From assembly GCF_016907295.1 (NCBI RefSeq), contig NZ_JAFBBR010000001.1, positions 1,674,001 through 1,738,000 of the forward strand: a stretch of 64,000 bases of DNA, given 5' to 3'. Shown in pieces: positions 47,254-55,830 of the stretch. The notes below the pieces were generated by a model, which saw only the letters and a list, made by a program, of their open reading frames with translations, was not told the origin of the DNA and did no database searches. The translations under genes were made by a program, and so were the position numbers. Every line of letters begins with the position of its first letter. The stretch's first letter is position 1. This DNA comes from Microbacterium dextranolyticum (GTDB taxonomy: Bacteria > Actinomycetota > Actinomycetes > Actinomycetales > Microbacteriaceae).

Positions 47254-48242
47254 GCGGCACCTCCGTGTGCGTCGAGGACCCGACGCAGGCGCGCGACCAC
47301 CTCGTCGCGGAGCGCCTCGGGCTCGAGGACCCGCACCTCCGGACCATAGGAGGCGAGTTCGTCGGCGAGGATGTGGACATCGACGTACGGCACGCGGATG
47401 CCGCGATCCGCCGCCCGCGCTCGGCGCGCCAGACGCAACGCCGCCTCGGTCCCCGGCATCACCTCGAGAAGGGCGCTCTGCTGAGCGGCGACGTCCGCCA
47501 GACCGGCCAGTGCCCGCTCCCCCGCTCCCTCCCGCTCGGACAGGTCGAAGGTCGCCCTCGTGATCTCCACCTCGGAGGAGATACGCGAGAGGAGGAACGT
47601 CCGGTGAGCGTCACGATCGAGATCGAACCCGTACACGTGCCATCGCGCTTCGTACTCCAGCAGCGCCAGCGGGCGCAGGCGTCGGCGCCGCGGGGCATCC
47701 TCGCCCGGCTTCATATACGCGAAGGAGACGACCCGCCCCTGCTCGATCGCGCGCTGCAACGGAGCGAACGCCGCCTCGCGCAGGTTGATCCGGGGCGAGT
47801 ACCCGATGATCGGCGCATCGACGTCGTTCCCGAGCGCGCGGATCTTGCGCAGACCGCTCCGCGCCTCCGCGGACATCGAGCTCTCGCTCCACACGCCGCC
47901 GGCGAGGTTCAGCACCGCCAGTTCGGCGGGGGTGAAATCGATGTCGGCCGGTAGCTCGTATTCCGCCGTGGGGATGCGATACCGCGCCTCGCGCAGATCA
48001 TCCGGATCGGCGTGGTCGCCGATGGTCTCGATCTGGATCGACAGTCCGCGCAGCGTCTGCTTGTCGCGCTCGAACATCTTCTCGAGTGCATCCTTGCTCG
48101 CACCGGCCGTGGTCTGTTCGCGGTACCCGGCGACGGACGAGAGGATCGTGTCCTTCGTCAGCCCCTGCTCGGTGGCCATGAGTGCGACCACGAGGTTGAC
48201 CAGACGCTCTTCGGGCGCGGTGCGCGGGGACTCGGTAACCAC
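47250..48242 (-). CDS. pafB: WYL-domain transcriptional regulator PafB
   Basis: The 330-residue protein has an N-terminal winged-helix (about 10-75, with KDALEKMFERDKQTLRGL). The WYL domain contains EARWHVYGFDLDRDAHRTFL near residue 200, and the C-terminal domain ends in LRDEVVARLRRVL. It pairs with PafC as a DNA-damage-responsive activator. The GTG start lies six bases after TAGGAT, so the transcript is probably leaderless. The FKBP lipoprotein and trmI lie upstream. Confidence 0.9.
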   Translation of the reverse strand: MVTESPRTAPEERLVNLVVALMATEQGLTKDTILSSVAGYREQTTAGASKDALEKMFERDKQTLRGLSIQIETIGDHADPDDLREARYRIPTAEYELPADIDFTPAELAVLNLAGGVWSESSMSAEARSGLRKIRALGNDVDAPIIGYSPRINLREAAFAPLQRAIEQGRVVSFAYMKPGEDAPRRRRLRPLALLEYEARWHVYGFDLDRDAHRTFLLSRISSEVEITRATFDLSEREGAGERALAGLADVAAQQSALLEVMPGTEAALRLARRARAADRGIRVPYVDVHILADELASYGPEVRVLEPEALRDEVVARLRRVLDAHGGAA

Positions 48243-48248
48243 CCGCCC

Positions 48249-48254
48249 ATCCTA
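48249..48254 (-). promoter_or_regulatory. -10 element TAGGAT for pafBC
   Basis: On the minus strand TAGGAT is followed by GGGCGG and the GTG at 48242, six bases. It lies in the 44-base gap after the FKBP gene. Confidence 0.6.
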
Positions 48255-48286
48255 GGACGAGGGTGCGGTGCCGGCTCCGCGCCAGG

Positions 48287-49213
48287 TCAGCGCGCCGACG
48301 ACGCCGGGTCGATTCCGAGGATGTCGACGACGTAGACGGTGGCAGAGCCCGAGCCCGCAGCCGCCGGCACGACGACCAGCAGCTGGGAACCCACGGTCGC
48401 GCCCTGCAGCTGCGCGGCGAAGCCGAGTCGGCTGTCGGGGGTGACAGCCACCGAAGCGCCGCTCTCCCACGTGGAATCGGTGACCTTTCGGGTCTTCCAG
48501 TCGACGGCGGTGTAGTGGACGCGCGCGGCGTCGGACGAACCGATCGCCGGGCCGTCGCCCTTCTTCAGCAGCTCTACGGCCACGTCCGTCGGAGCGGCCG
48601 AGTCGGGCACGATCACGCCGGGCCGCCCGTCGGGCGCGAGGACGACCGACGGCATGCCGCGCCGGTCGTTGTACTGCGATGCGCCGTCGGCGGCGGCGCG
48701 GTACACGTGGGCGAGGTCGATCGTGAAGACGAGGGACTGCCCCGGCGAGACCCCGAGGCCCTGCGCGGTCTGATCCGGCAGGCCGGTGCTCGGAATCGCC
48801 CCCACGATGCGGGAGCCCTCGGTGGCGCACATCATCAGTGCGCCCAGTCCCGGGATCCGACTGTCCCACGAGCCCACCGAGAGCGGCTGCGTGGCGGCGG
48901 ATCCGAGGCTCTGACCGGTGGCACCGTTCACGACCGAGATCGAGAACTGCACGTCCTGACCGGTGCTGGTCACGCGCATCCCGTCGCCGACCGTCTCGTC
49001 GTGGAACGTGGGCTGCTCGACGTAGACCGGCGACTCGATGTTCAGGGTCGGCTGTCCGAACGATCCGGACACATGCGCGAAGTCGAGCACCGTGGCATCC
49101 GAGGTCACACGCTCGCACGATGCGGCGGATGAGCCGGCAGGCGCCGACGAGCATGCGGCGAGGGTCAGGGCCGACAGGCCCAGGACGGCGAGGACAGCAG
49201 GGACGCGATGCAC
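48287..49213 (-). CDS. FKBP-type peptidyl-prolyl isomerase lipoprotein
   Basis: The 308-residue protein has a lipoprotein signal (SALTLAACSS, lipobox Cys near residue 21) and so is anchored outside the membrane after Lgt/Lnt processing. Two tandem FKBP-like domains follow (about 60-165 and 205-300), with strands such as VHYTAVDWKTRKVTDSTW and LGFAAQLQGATVGSQLLVVVP. Several catalytic aromatic residues of FKBP are altered, so isomerase activity is uncertain. Genes of this kind flank pafBC in actinobacteria. The GTG start lies six bases after TAGACT, which itself overlaps the trmI stop. Confidence 0.85.
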   Translation of the reverse strand: MHRVPAVLAVLGLSALTLAACSSAPAGSSAASCERVTSDATVLDFAHVSGSFGQPTLNIESPVYVEQPTFHDETVGDGMRVTSTGQDVQFSISVVNGATGQSLGSAATQPLSVGSWDSRIPGLGALMMCATEGSRIVGAIPSTGLPDQTAQGLGVSPGQSLVFTIDLAHVYRAAADGASQYNDRRGMPSVVLAPDGRPGVIVPDSAAPTDVAVELLKKGDGPAIGSSDAARVHYTAVDWKTRKVTDSTWESGASVAVTPDSRLGFAAQLQGATVGSQLLVVVPAAAGSGSATVYVVDILGIDPASSAR

Positions 49214-49217
49214 CGGA

Positions 49218-50261
49218 TCAGTCTACGTCGCCGGTCGCGTCTGCCTCGTCGCTCGTGACGGCATCCGCGGTGTCGCCGGCGGCGATGCGCGCTCCGCTCA
49301 CGGCGCGCTGCGCTTCGCGCACTCGTTTGCGGAGGTTCTTGTCGGTGATCTCCCGATCGCCGACCGCACCCGGAGTCCAGATCTCGACGTCGTCGTCCGC
49401 GTAGCTCGGCTTCTTCAGGGCGCGCTTGCGCACGTCGGGAGGCATGGCCCCCGGCGCGAGGCGCCGCGCCGTCACGAGGAATCCCGTGTGCGCGACCATG
49501 CGGTGATCGGGCCGCACCGCAAGTCCCTCGACATGCCAGCCGCGCACCATCGTCTCGTTGGCCTCGGGCTCGGCGAACAGCCCGGTGCCTCGGACGTACT
49601 CCGCCACGCGGCTCAGCTGGGTCGCGGTGGCGACGTAGCAGATCACCACGCCGCCGGGCGTGAGGACGTCGGCGACGGCATCGATGCACTCCCACGGTGC
49701 CAGCATGTCGAGCACGACCCGATCGACCGACGCGGGCGCAACCTGCCCCGGAAGCTCTTCGACCAGGTCGCCGACGACGACCGTCCAGTTCTCCGGCTCG
49801 TGCCCGAGGAACGTCTCGACGTTCGCGCGCGCCACGTCGGCGAATTCCTCGCGGCGTTCGAACGAATGGAGGCGCCCGGCCGGACCGATCGCACGCAGCA
49901 GCCAGAGGGCGAGCGCCCCGGAGCCGACACCGGCTTCGACGACGGTCGCGCCGGGGAAGATGTCGGCGGATGCCACGATCTGCGCCGCATCCTTGGGGTA
50001 GACGATCGCCGCGCCGCGGGGCATCGACATCACGAAGTCCCGCAGCAGCGGACGCAGCGCCAGGTACTCGTGTCCGCCGGAGTTCGTCACGACGGATCCG
50101 TCGGGCTTGCCGATGATCTCGGTGTGCCGCAGGACCCCGTGGTGCGTGTGCAGTTCCCCGTTCTCGCGCAGGGTGACGGTGTGCAGGCGCCCCTTCGGGC
50201 CGGTGAGCTGGACGCGATCGCCGAGGCGGAACGGCCCGCTGGGCCGCAGGTCGGTGGTCAT
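49218..50261 (-). CDS. trmI: tRNA (adenine-58-N1)-methyltransferase
   Basis: TrmI methylates A58 in the T-loop of tRNAs. The 347-residue protein has the N-terminal domain GPFRLGDRVQLTGPKGR. The SAM-binding motif is TVVEAGVGSGALALWL near residue 105, and VDRVVLDMLAPWE holds the catalytic-site Asp. The last 50 residues are charged and acidic. The ATG at 50261 overlaps the HAD stop (ATGA). In relatives trmI heads the Pup-proteasome cluster; here the FKBP gene follows directly. Confidence 0.93.
   Translation of the reverse strand: MTTDLRPSGPFRLGDRVQLTGPKGRLHTVTLRENGELHTHHGVLRHTEIIGKPDGSVVTNSGGHEYLALRPLLRDFVMSMPRGAAIVYPKDAAQIVASADIFPGATVVEAGVGSGALALWLLRAIGPAGRLHSFERREEFADVARANVETFLGHEPENWTVVVGDLVEELPGQVAPASVDRVVLDMLAPWECIDAVADVLTPGGVVICYVATATQLSRVAEYVRGTGLFAEPEANETMVRGWHVEGLAVRPDHRMVAHTGFLVTARRLAPGAMPPDVRKRALKKPSYADDDVEIWTPGAVGDREITDKNLRKRVREAQRAVSGARIAAGDTADAVTSDEADATGDVD
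49220..49225 (-). promoter_or_regulatory. -10 element TAGACT for the FKBP lipoprotein gene
   Basis: On the minus strand TAGACT overlaps the last bases of trmI and is followed by GATCCG and the GTG at 49213. Six-base leaderless spacing. Confidence 0.55.
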
Positions 50262-50995
50262 CGGGAGCCTTTCGTGCCGTGCGTCGCGAAGACCTCGGCG
50301 ATGTCGGAGGGGGTGCGGCCGGCGAGCGTCGGCCAGAGCTGGTGGGCGCCGGAGTCGGTGAGCGGCACCATGAGCGGAACACCGATCGTGGTGACACCGG
50401 CGGCGACCGCCGCCCGCACCCCGGTCGGCGAGTCTTCGATCGCGACGGCGCGCGCGGGGTCGACGCCCAGCGCGGCACACGCCTGCAGATAGGCGTCGGG
50501 GAACGGCTTCGGGCGGGCGACATCATCGCCGGCGACGATGTGCGCGAAGGTGCCGACCGGAAGCGCGGCGACCACGGCGCGCGCCATGTCGCGCAACGAC
50601 ATGGTGACCAGGGCGCAGGGGATCTGCGCGGCGACCAGGTCGGCGAGCATCTCGGCGGCCCCGGGACGCAACGGCAGAGGACCCGCGCTCAGGTCGCGCG
50701 TGACCTGAGCAGAAAGATGCGCGACGATCTCTCCGGCAGCCATGCGCACGCCGGCGGCCTGCAGGATGCCCGCAGAGGTCTCGAGACCCTGCCCGACGAG
50801 GGTGAGTGCCTGCTCGTGCGTCCAGGTGCCGCCGTGCGCCTCGACGAGTGCCGTCTCGGCCGCCATCCAGTACGGTTCGGTGTCGACGAGCGTGCCGTCC
50901 ATGTCCCAGAGGATGGCGTCGGGAACGGCCTGGGCCACCGCGTCGGTGCGGGCCGCCGACTCCGTACGGGCATGGTCGGCAGGCGCTGTGGTCAT
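50258..50995 (-). CDS. HAD-superfamily phosphatase
   Basis: This 245-residue protein matches the phosphoglucomutase/phosphatase type HAD enzymes. Motif I is the nucleophile Asp in ILWDMDGTLVDTEPYW near residue 30. Motif II is LVTMS near 135. The Lys and acidic motifs III-IV are KPFPDAYLQA and VAIEDSPTGVRAA near 195. A helical cap lies between motifs I and II. The substrate is unknown. It begins with an ATG six bases after TAGCAT and is coupled to trmI by ATGA overlap. Confidence 0.9.
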   Translation of the reverse strand: MTTAPADHARTESAARTDAVAQAVPDAILWDMDGTLVDTEPYWMAAETALVEAHGGTWTHEQALTLVGQGLETSAGILQAAGVRMAAGEIVAHLSAQVTRDLSAGPLPLRPGAAEMLADLVAAQIPCALVTMSLRDMARAVVAALPVGTFAHIVAGDDVARPKPFPDAYLQACAALGVDPARAVAIEDSPTGVRAAVAAGVTTIGVPLMVPLTDSGAHQLWPTLAGRTPSDIAEVFATHGTKGSR

Positions 50996-51001
50996 CGCTC
51001 C

Positions 51002-51007
51002 ATGCTA
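51002..51007 (-). promoter_or_regulatory. -10 element TAGCAT for the HAD-trmI unit
   Basis: On the minus strand TAGCAT is followed by GGAGCG and the ATG at 50995, six bases. Confidence 0.6.
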
Positions 51008-51080
51008 GGGCGTCGTCTGCCCGCGACCCTCGGCCGACGCGTATCGTGGGGGGAACGGTTCACGGACGGTGAGGAGCGGT

Positions 51081-51995
51081 GTGGACGAACTGGGTCGGCG
51101 CGTACTGGTGGTCGCTTTCGACGGATGGAACGACGCCGGGGAGGCCGCCTCGGCCGCCGTGTCGCACATCCGCGAATCCGGCGCGTATCGCGAGGCCTTC
51201 GGCGTCGACCCCGAGCTGTACTTCGACTACCAGTACACACGCCCCCAGGTGCGCCTCGAAGCCGACGGCTCACGGCGACTCGTCTGGCCCGATGCGACCC
51301 TGTGGAGGCCGCTGCATCCCGCGCCGGCCGTGGGCGTCGGGGACGACACGACGGAGGGCACGCGCCTCTGGCTGCTGTCGGGGTTCGAGCCTGCTCGCGC
51401 CTGGCAGGCCTTCGTCGCGGAGCTCATAGACGCGGCGCTGCGCGAAGACATCACCGGCATCGTGGCGCTCGGATCGATGATGTCGGATGTCCCGCACACG
51501 CGCCCGATCTCGGTGTTCGCGGGCAGCGAGAACGACGCCCTGCGCGCCGCACTCGACCTCGAGAAGCCCACGTACGAGGGGCCGGCGGGGATTCTGACCG
51601 TCCTGGCAACGGCGGCCGAAGCCGCCGGCATCCCGTGCGCAGCTCTGTGGGCGAGCGTGCCGCACTACGTCGCCGGGCACACGCCCTCGCCCAAGGCGAC
51701 CCTCGCACTGCTGGACCGCCTCACCGAGCTCACCGGCGCGGTGGTGCCGCGCGGTGAGCTGCCCGCGGAGTCCCTCGCGTGGGAGGCATCCATCGATGCG
51801 GCCGCATCGGACGACGAGGAGATGACCGACTACATCCACCAGCTCGAGCAGACCCGCGACACATGGGACTCCCCCGAGGCATCGGGAGACGCCATCGCCC
51901 AGGAGTTCGAGCGATACCTCCGCCGCGGCGGCGACGGACCTCGCGGATTCGGGCACGGCCCGGGACCCGGATCGGAAGGTCCACGTCGGTCCTGA
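51081..51995 (+). CDS. PAC2-family protein
   Basis: This 304-residue protein belongs to the PAC2 family of proteasome-assembly-chaperone-like proteins found in actinobacteria. It opens VLVVAFDGWNDAGEAASAAV, a nucleotide-phosphorylase-like fold, and includes LGSMMSDVPHTRPISVF and CAALWASVPHYVAGHTPSP. The function in bacteria is not established. The tail after about 270 is Gly/Arg-rich. GAGGAG at 51071-51076 fits the GTG at 51081; a GTG four codons earlier is less likely. No proteasome gene is present in the window. A terminator follows. Confidence 0.85.
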   Translation: MDELGRRVLVVAFDGWNDAGEAASAAVSHIRESGAYREAFGVDPELYFDYQYTRPQVRLEADGSRRLVWPDATLWRPLHPAPAVGVGDDTTEGTRLWLLSGFEPARAWQAFVAELIDAALREDITGIVALGSMMSDVPHTRPISVFAGSENDALRAALDLEKPTYEGPAGILTVLATAAEAAGIPCAALWASVPHYVAGHTPSPKATLALLDRLTELTGAVVPRGELPAESLAWEASIDAAASDDEEMTDYIHQLEQTRDTWDSPEASGDAIAQEFERYLRRGGDGPRGFGHGPGPGSEGPRRS

Positions 51996-52027
51996 TACGA
52001 TGGTCAGCTCCGACGCAGACGAACAGC

Positions 52028-52059
52028 AAGGGCCGAGGCGACCGAACGCCCCGGCCCTT
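52028..52059. terminator. Bidirectional hairpin between PAC2 and uppP
   Basis: AAGGGCCGAGGCG pairs with CGCCCCGGCCCTT around a six-base loop, with one A-C mismatch (13-base arms). It lies between converging genes and carries short A and T ends on both strands. Confidence 0.75.
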
Positions 52060-52073
52060 CACTGTCCGACGAC

Positions 52074-52907
52074 TCAGTAGGCCTGCAGCACACCGAAGCT
52101 CAGCAGCACGATGAGCACGAGGCCGAGGACCAGACGGTAGAGCACGAAGGGCAGGAAGCTGCCGCGCTTGAGGTAACGCATCAGGAACGCGATGACCGCG
52201 AGGCCGACGCCGAAGGCCACGACCGTCGCGACGCCCGTCTCGAACATGGTGTACACCTGCTCGCCCGGATCCTTGATCGCCTTGATGAGCTCGTACAGGC
52301 CGCTTCCGAACACGGCCGGCACCGCGAGCAGGAAGGCGACCTCGGCTGCTGCGGGGCGGGTGTAGCCGAGGGCGAGGCCCATCGTGGTGGTCGCGCCGGA
52401 ACGCGAGACACCGGGGATCAGCGCCAGCATCTGGGCGAGACCGAGAGCGAGACCGTGGCCGTACGTGAGGTCGCGCTCGGTGCGGATGCGGCGCCCGAGA
52501 GCATCCGCCGCCCCCAGCAGCAGTCCGAACACGATGAGCACGATCGCCACGAGCCAGAGGTTTCGGAACGTCCCGCGGATGATGTCCTGGAAGAGGTAGC
52601 CGGCAATGCCGATCGGGATCGTTCCGATGATCACGATCCAGCCCATGCGGGCGTCGGCGTCGTTGCGCGCCACCTTCCCCGTGAGCGATCCGAACCATCG
52701 CGAGATGATGCGGACGATCCTGCTCCAGAAGTACACGAGCACCGCCAACTCGGTGCCGATCTGGGTGATGGCGGTGAAGGTGGCGCCGGGATCCTCGGCG
52801 GACGGCAGGAACTCTCCCATGATGCGCAGGTGAGCGCTGGAAGAGACGGGGAGGAACTCGGTGAGTCCCTGGACCAATCCCAGGATGATCGCCTCGAAAA
52901 GGTGCAT
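52074..52907 (-). CDS. uppP: Undecaprenyl-diphosphatase
   Basis: UppP recycles the lipid carrier of cell-wall synthesis by removing a phosphate from undecaprenyl diphosphate; it also gives bacitracin resistance. The 277-residue protein has eight membrane helices. The two active-site motifs are [17 protein letters not shown] near residue 18 and [18 protein letters not shown] near 170. The ATG at 52907 has AAAGG upstream. It begins 10 bases after the M20 peptidase stop, so the two are probably cotranscribed. Confidence 0.96.
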   Translation of the reverse strand: MHLFEAIILGLVQGLTEFLPVSSSAHLRIMGEFLPSAEDPGATFTAITQIGTELAVLVYFWSRIVRIISRWFGSLTGKVARNDADARMGWIVIIGTIPIGIAGYLFQDIIRGTFRNLWLVAIVLIVFGLLLGAADALGRRIRTERDLTYGHGLALGLAQMLALIPGVSRSGATTTMGLALGYTRPAAAEVAFLLAVPAVFGSGLYELIKAIKDPGEQVYTMFETGVATVVAFGVGLAVIAFLMRYLKRGSFLPFVLYRLVLGLVLIVLLSFGVLQAY

Positions 52908-52917
52908 GGGGGGCCTT

Positions 52918-54264
52918 TCAGTACGTGCGGATCAGATCGGTGAGCACGCGCTGCCCGAAGACCAACGCGTCGATGGGGACGCGTTCGTCCACTCCATGGA
53001 ACATACCGGTGAAATCCAGCTCCGACGGAAGCCGCAGCGGGGCGAACCCGTAGCCGGCGATCCCGAGCTCTGCGAGGGCCTTGTTGTCGGTGCCGCCGCC
53101 CATGAGGTACGGGACGACGGGAACACCGGGGTCGTGACGATCGAGCGCTCCGACCATCGCCTCGACCAGCGCGCCCGAGAACGGCACCTCCAGCCCGATG
53201 TCGCGGTGCGCGATCTCGATGGCGACATCGTCGCCGACGATGCGCTGGATCTCCGCGAGCACGCGATCCTCCTGGCCGGGGAGCGTGCGCACGTCGATCG
53301 CGGCCGTCGCGGCATCCGGGATCACGTTGTGCTTGTACCCGGCCTCGAGCCCGGTGGGGTTGGTCGTCGTGCGGAAGGTGGAGCGTAGGAACCCCGCGGC
53401 GGGGCCCGTCGCCGCGGCGATCGCGTCGGGGTCCGTGGCGGCGGCGGGCGATGTCTCGTCCGAGCCGCACAGCGCGGCGAGACCAGCGACGGTCTGCCGC
53501 GTGGTGTCGGTCAGTTCGATCGGCCAGGCGGTGCGTCCGAGCGCGGCGACGGCCTCTGCCAGGCGCGTGACCGCGTTGTCGGGGTGGAATCGGCTGCCAT
53601 GCCCGGCGATTCCGCGGGCCCGCAGCCGCATCCAGATCAGCGCCTTCTCCCCTACTTGCAGCAGATACGCCCGGCTGTCGGCGACCGGGATCGAGTATCC
53701 GCCCACCTCGCTGATCGCCTCGGTGGCGCCCGCGAACCACTCCGGACGGTCGCGCGCGACCAGCTGCGAGCCTTCCACGCCCCCGTTCTCTTCGTCGGCG
53801 AAGAAGACCAGGACGAGATCCCGTTCAGGACGCTCGCCCGCTCGCAGCAGGTCGGCGACGGATGCCAGGATCATGGCATCCATGTCTTTCATGTCGACGG
53901 CGCCGCGCCCCCACAGCATGCCGTCGCGCACGACGCCGGCGAAGGGATCCACGCTCCAGTCCTCCGCGACGGCGGGAACCACGTCGAGGTGGCCGTGCAG
54001 GACGAGCGCCGGCTTCGAGCTGTCGCGACCGGGCACCCTTGCCATCACATTCGTGCGGCGCGGAATCGGCTCGTAGTACTCCGGTTCGAGTCCGAGCGAG
54101 GTCAGGAATGCGCCGACGTACTCGGCCGCCTCGCGCTCACCGCGCGAGCGACCCTCGCCGTGATTCGTGGTGTCGAAGCGGATGAGGTCGCGGGCGATGC
54201 GAGCGACCTCGGGCAGATCCTCGAGCAGGGCGTCGGCGTCGGATGAAGCGGGGCTGTGAACCAT
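52918..54264 (-). CDS. M20-family metallopeptidase/deacylase
   Basis: This 448-residue protein has the M20 zinc-binding set: [11 protein letters not shown] near residue 90, [22 protein letters not shown] with the catalytic Glu pair near 160, and a His in FHGVDERVP near the C terminus. A dimerisation domain lies between about 200 and 330. Relatives cleave dipeptides or N-acyl amino acids; the substrate is unknown. The ATG at 54264 is seven bases after TAGCGT. Other upstream starts would run into the tRNA terminator. Confidence 0.92.
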   Translation of the reverse strand: MVHSPASSDADALLEDLPEVARIARDLIRFDTTNHGEGRSRGEREAAEYVGAFLTSLGLEPEYYEPIPRRTNVMARVPGRDSSKPALVLHGHLDVVPAVAEDWSVDPFAGVVRDGMLWGRGAVDMKDMDAMILASVADLLRAGERPERDLVLVFFADEENGGVEGSQLVARDRPEWFAGATEAISEVGGYSIPVADSRAYLLQVGEKALIWMRLRARGIAGHGSRFHPDNAVTRLAEAVAALGRTAWPIELTDTTRQTVAGLAALCGSDETSPAAATDPDAIAAATGPAAGFLRSTFRTTTNPTGLEAGYKHNVIPDAATAAIDVRTLPGQEDRVLAEIQRIVGDDVAIEIAHRDIGLEVPFSGALVEAMVGALDRHDPGVPVVPYLMGGGTDNKALAELGIAGYGFAPLRLPSELDFTGMFHGVDERVPIDALVFGQRVLTDLIRTY

Positions 54265-54271
54265 GGCATCC

Positions 54272-54277
54272 ACGCTA
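54272..54277 (-). promoter_or_regulatory. -10 element TAGCGT for the M20 peptidase gene
   Basis: On the minus strand TAGCGT is followed by seven bases and ATG 54264. Likely leaderless. Confidence 0.5.
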
Positions 54278-54352
54278 GCCGTCTCGGAAGGGGCCGTTCG
54301 CGCCGAACGTCCTCCGGTGACGCGGCGCCTTGGGGTCGACGCGTCGGAAACG

Positions 54353-54382
54353 GGAAAAGGGCCCCTTTCGGGACCCTTTTCC
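54353..54382 (-). terminator. Terminator after tRNA-Leu(GAG)
   Basis: GGAAAAGGG and CCCTTTTCC pair perfectly over nine bases around a 12-base loop. It lies just beyond the 3' end of the minus-strand tRNA. Confidence 0.65.
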
Positions 54383-54386
54383 ACTG

Positions 54387-54471
54387 TGCGCGAGGGGGGA
54401 CTTGAACCCCCACGCCCTATACGGGCACTAGCACCTCAAGCTAGCGCGTCTACCTATTCCGCCACCCGCGC
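54387..54471 (-). tRNA. tRNA-Leu(GAG)
   Basis: On the minus strand the acceptor arm GCGCGGG pairs with CTCGCGC (one G-U). The anticodon loop TTGAGGT gives anticodon GAG, reading CUC and CUU leucine codons. The variable arm is long and the T-loop is GGTTCAAGTCC. CCA is not encoded, unlike in the other leucine tRNA of this window. A TAGTGT on the minus strand (54506-54511) is a possible -10. Confidence 0.95.
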
Positions 54472-54541
54472 AGGTGGTGTTTTTCGGTTTTGCAACCGAG
54501 GAACGACACTACCACGTCTGCGGCGGAACCTGGAATCGGCC

Positions 54542-55630
54542 TCACCCGGCAGAGACGCCGAAGAGCATTCCGAGCACGTAGGTGACCGCGGCGGCGCCGA
54601 AGCCGATCGCGAGCTGGCGCAGTCCACGCCGCAGCGGCGGAGCACCGGAGAGCAGACCCACCATCGCGCCCGTGCCCACGAGGGCGGTGCCCACGAGGAG
54701 GAGCGCGAGGACGACCGCAGCGAGTCCGCTCAGTCCGAACAGCCACGGGATCACCGGGATGATCGCGCCCGATGCGAAGAAGAGGAAGCTCGATCCCGCG
54801 GCGCCGAGCGCGCTGCCGACGGTCTCGTGCTCGGCCGAGTTCTGCGGCTCGCGGGCGTAGGGCCGGGATCGATCGGATGCCTGAGCCTCGCTCACGACGC
54901 GACGTGCGGCCGCGAGCGCCTGCTCGGGGTCAAGCCCTCGGGTGCGGTAGACGAGCGCGAGCTCGTTCTCGTCGAGGTCGAGATCGGGAAGGCCGGCGTC
55001 GGCGAAGTTGCTCGGCTCCGTGGCATCCAGCAGTTCGCGCTGCGAACGCACCGACACGTACTCGCCCGCTCCCATCGAAAGGGCGCCCGCGAGCAGACCG
55101 GCGATGCCGCTGAACAGCACGAACTGCGGCGCGACACCCGTCGCACCGATGCCCATCACGAGTGCGAGGTTCGAGACGAGACCGTCGTTCGCGCCGAACA
55201 CCGCCGCGCGGAACGTTCCCGACAGACGGCGGCGTCCCCGTGCCGCGAGGCCACGGACGACTTCGTGGTGCACCATCTCGTCGGCGACCATCCGCGGGGT
55301 TGCGAACGGCTCGTCCGCGTAGGGCGAGCGCGCCTCGGCGTTCTGCGCCAGCGCGAGCACGAAGATCGACCCGAACCTGCGTGCCATCCATCCGAGCATG
55401 CGCGACTCGGCGCTCGGCGACGGCATACGGTCGGGCTCTCCGCCGAGCAGCTCCAGCCAGTGAGCCTCGTGGCGCCCTTCGGCCTCGGCGAGGGCGAGCA
55501 GGATCTCGCGCTCCTCACCGTCGCGGCGCCGCGCGAGATCGCGGTACACCTGCGCTTCGGCGCGTTCGTCGGCCAGGTAGCGCGCCCAGCGGCGGCGGTC
55601 TCTCGCGGTGGGTTCGGCAGTCGCAGTCAC
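54542..55630 (-). CDS. Ferritin-like domain fused to VIT1/CCC1 transporter (MbfA-like)
   Basis: The 362-residue protein joins an N-terminal ferritin-like four-helix segment (about 10-140; Glu/His ligands in ADERAEAQVYRDLARRR and EAEGRHEAHWLELLGG) to a VIT1/CCC1 iron/manganese transporter domain. The transporter part has about five helices, including GANDGLVSNLALVMGI and SMGAGEYVSVRSQRELL. MbfA proteins with this architecture export iron in rhizobia, so iron or manganese detoxification is likely. The GTG at 55630 is eight bases after TAACGT; the frame extends farther upstream without a better start. Confidence 0.9.
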   Translation of the reverse strand: MTATAEPTARDRRRWARYLADERAEAQVYRDLARRRDGEEREILLALAEAEGRHEAHWLELLGGEPDRMPSPSAESRMLGWMARRFGSIFVLALAQNAEARSPYADEPFATPRMVADEMVHHEVVRGLAARGRRRLSGTFRAAVFGANDGLVSNLALVMGIGATGVAPQFVLFSGIAGLLAGALSMGAGEYVSVRSQRELLDATEPSNFADAGLPDLDLDENELALVYRTRGLDPEQALAAARRVVSEAQASDRSRPYAREPQNSAEHETVGSALGAAGSSFLFFASGAIIPVIPWLFGLSGLAAVVLALLLVGTALVGTGAMVGLLSGAPPLRRGLRQLAIGFGAAAVTYVLGMLFGVSAG

Positions 55631-55722
55631 GGGCGTCCACGTTATCCGGGCGCGCGTGCCGTCCGCCGCCTCAGGCCCGGATTGCCAGCATTTCGGGGTT
55701 CCGAACCACACCCCCGCCGGGG

Positions 55723-55787
55723 CCCGCGAGACCTCCCGTATGTACCGCAACACGCCGCGAAAGCGTACCGAGGCGAGGTCTCGCGGG
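55723..55787. repeat. 13-bp perfect inverted repeat with 39-base spacer
   Basis: CCCGCGAGACCTC (55723-55735) is repeated inverted as GAGGTCTCGCGGG (55775-55787). It lies in the 200-base gap between the helicase stop and the VIT gene start. The spacer is long for a simple terminator. A weaker TTCGG/CCGAA hairpin is at 55692-55705. No open frame is evident in the gap. Confidence 0.7.
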
Positions 55788-55830
55788 GACTCCGACGCGC
55801 GACACGCCCCGCCGACAGCGGGTCGGCGGC

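Noticed and set aside
54484-54499. Hairpin TCGGTT/AACCGA as a regulatory element of tRNA-Leu(GAG)
   Set aside because: It is short, has no matching downstream signal, and more simply marks the 3' end of the VIT transcript or the tRNA leader.
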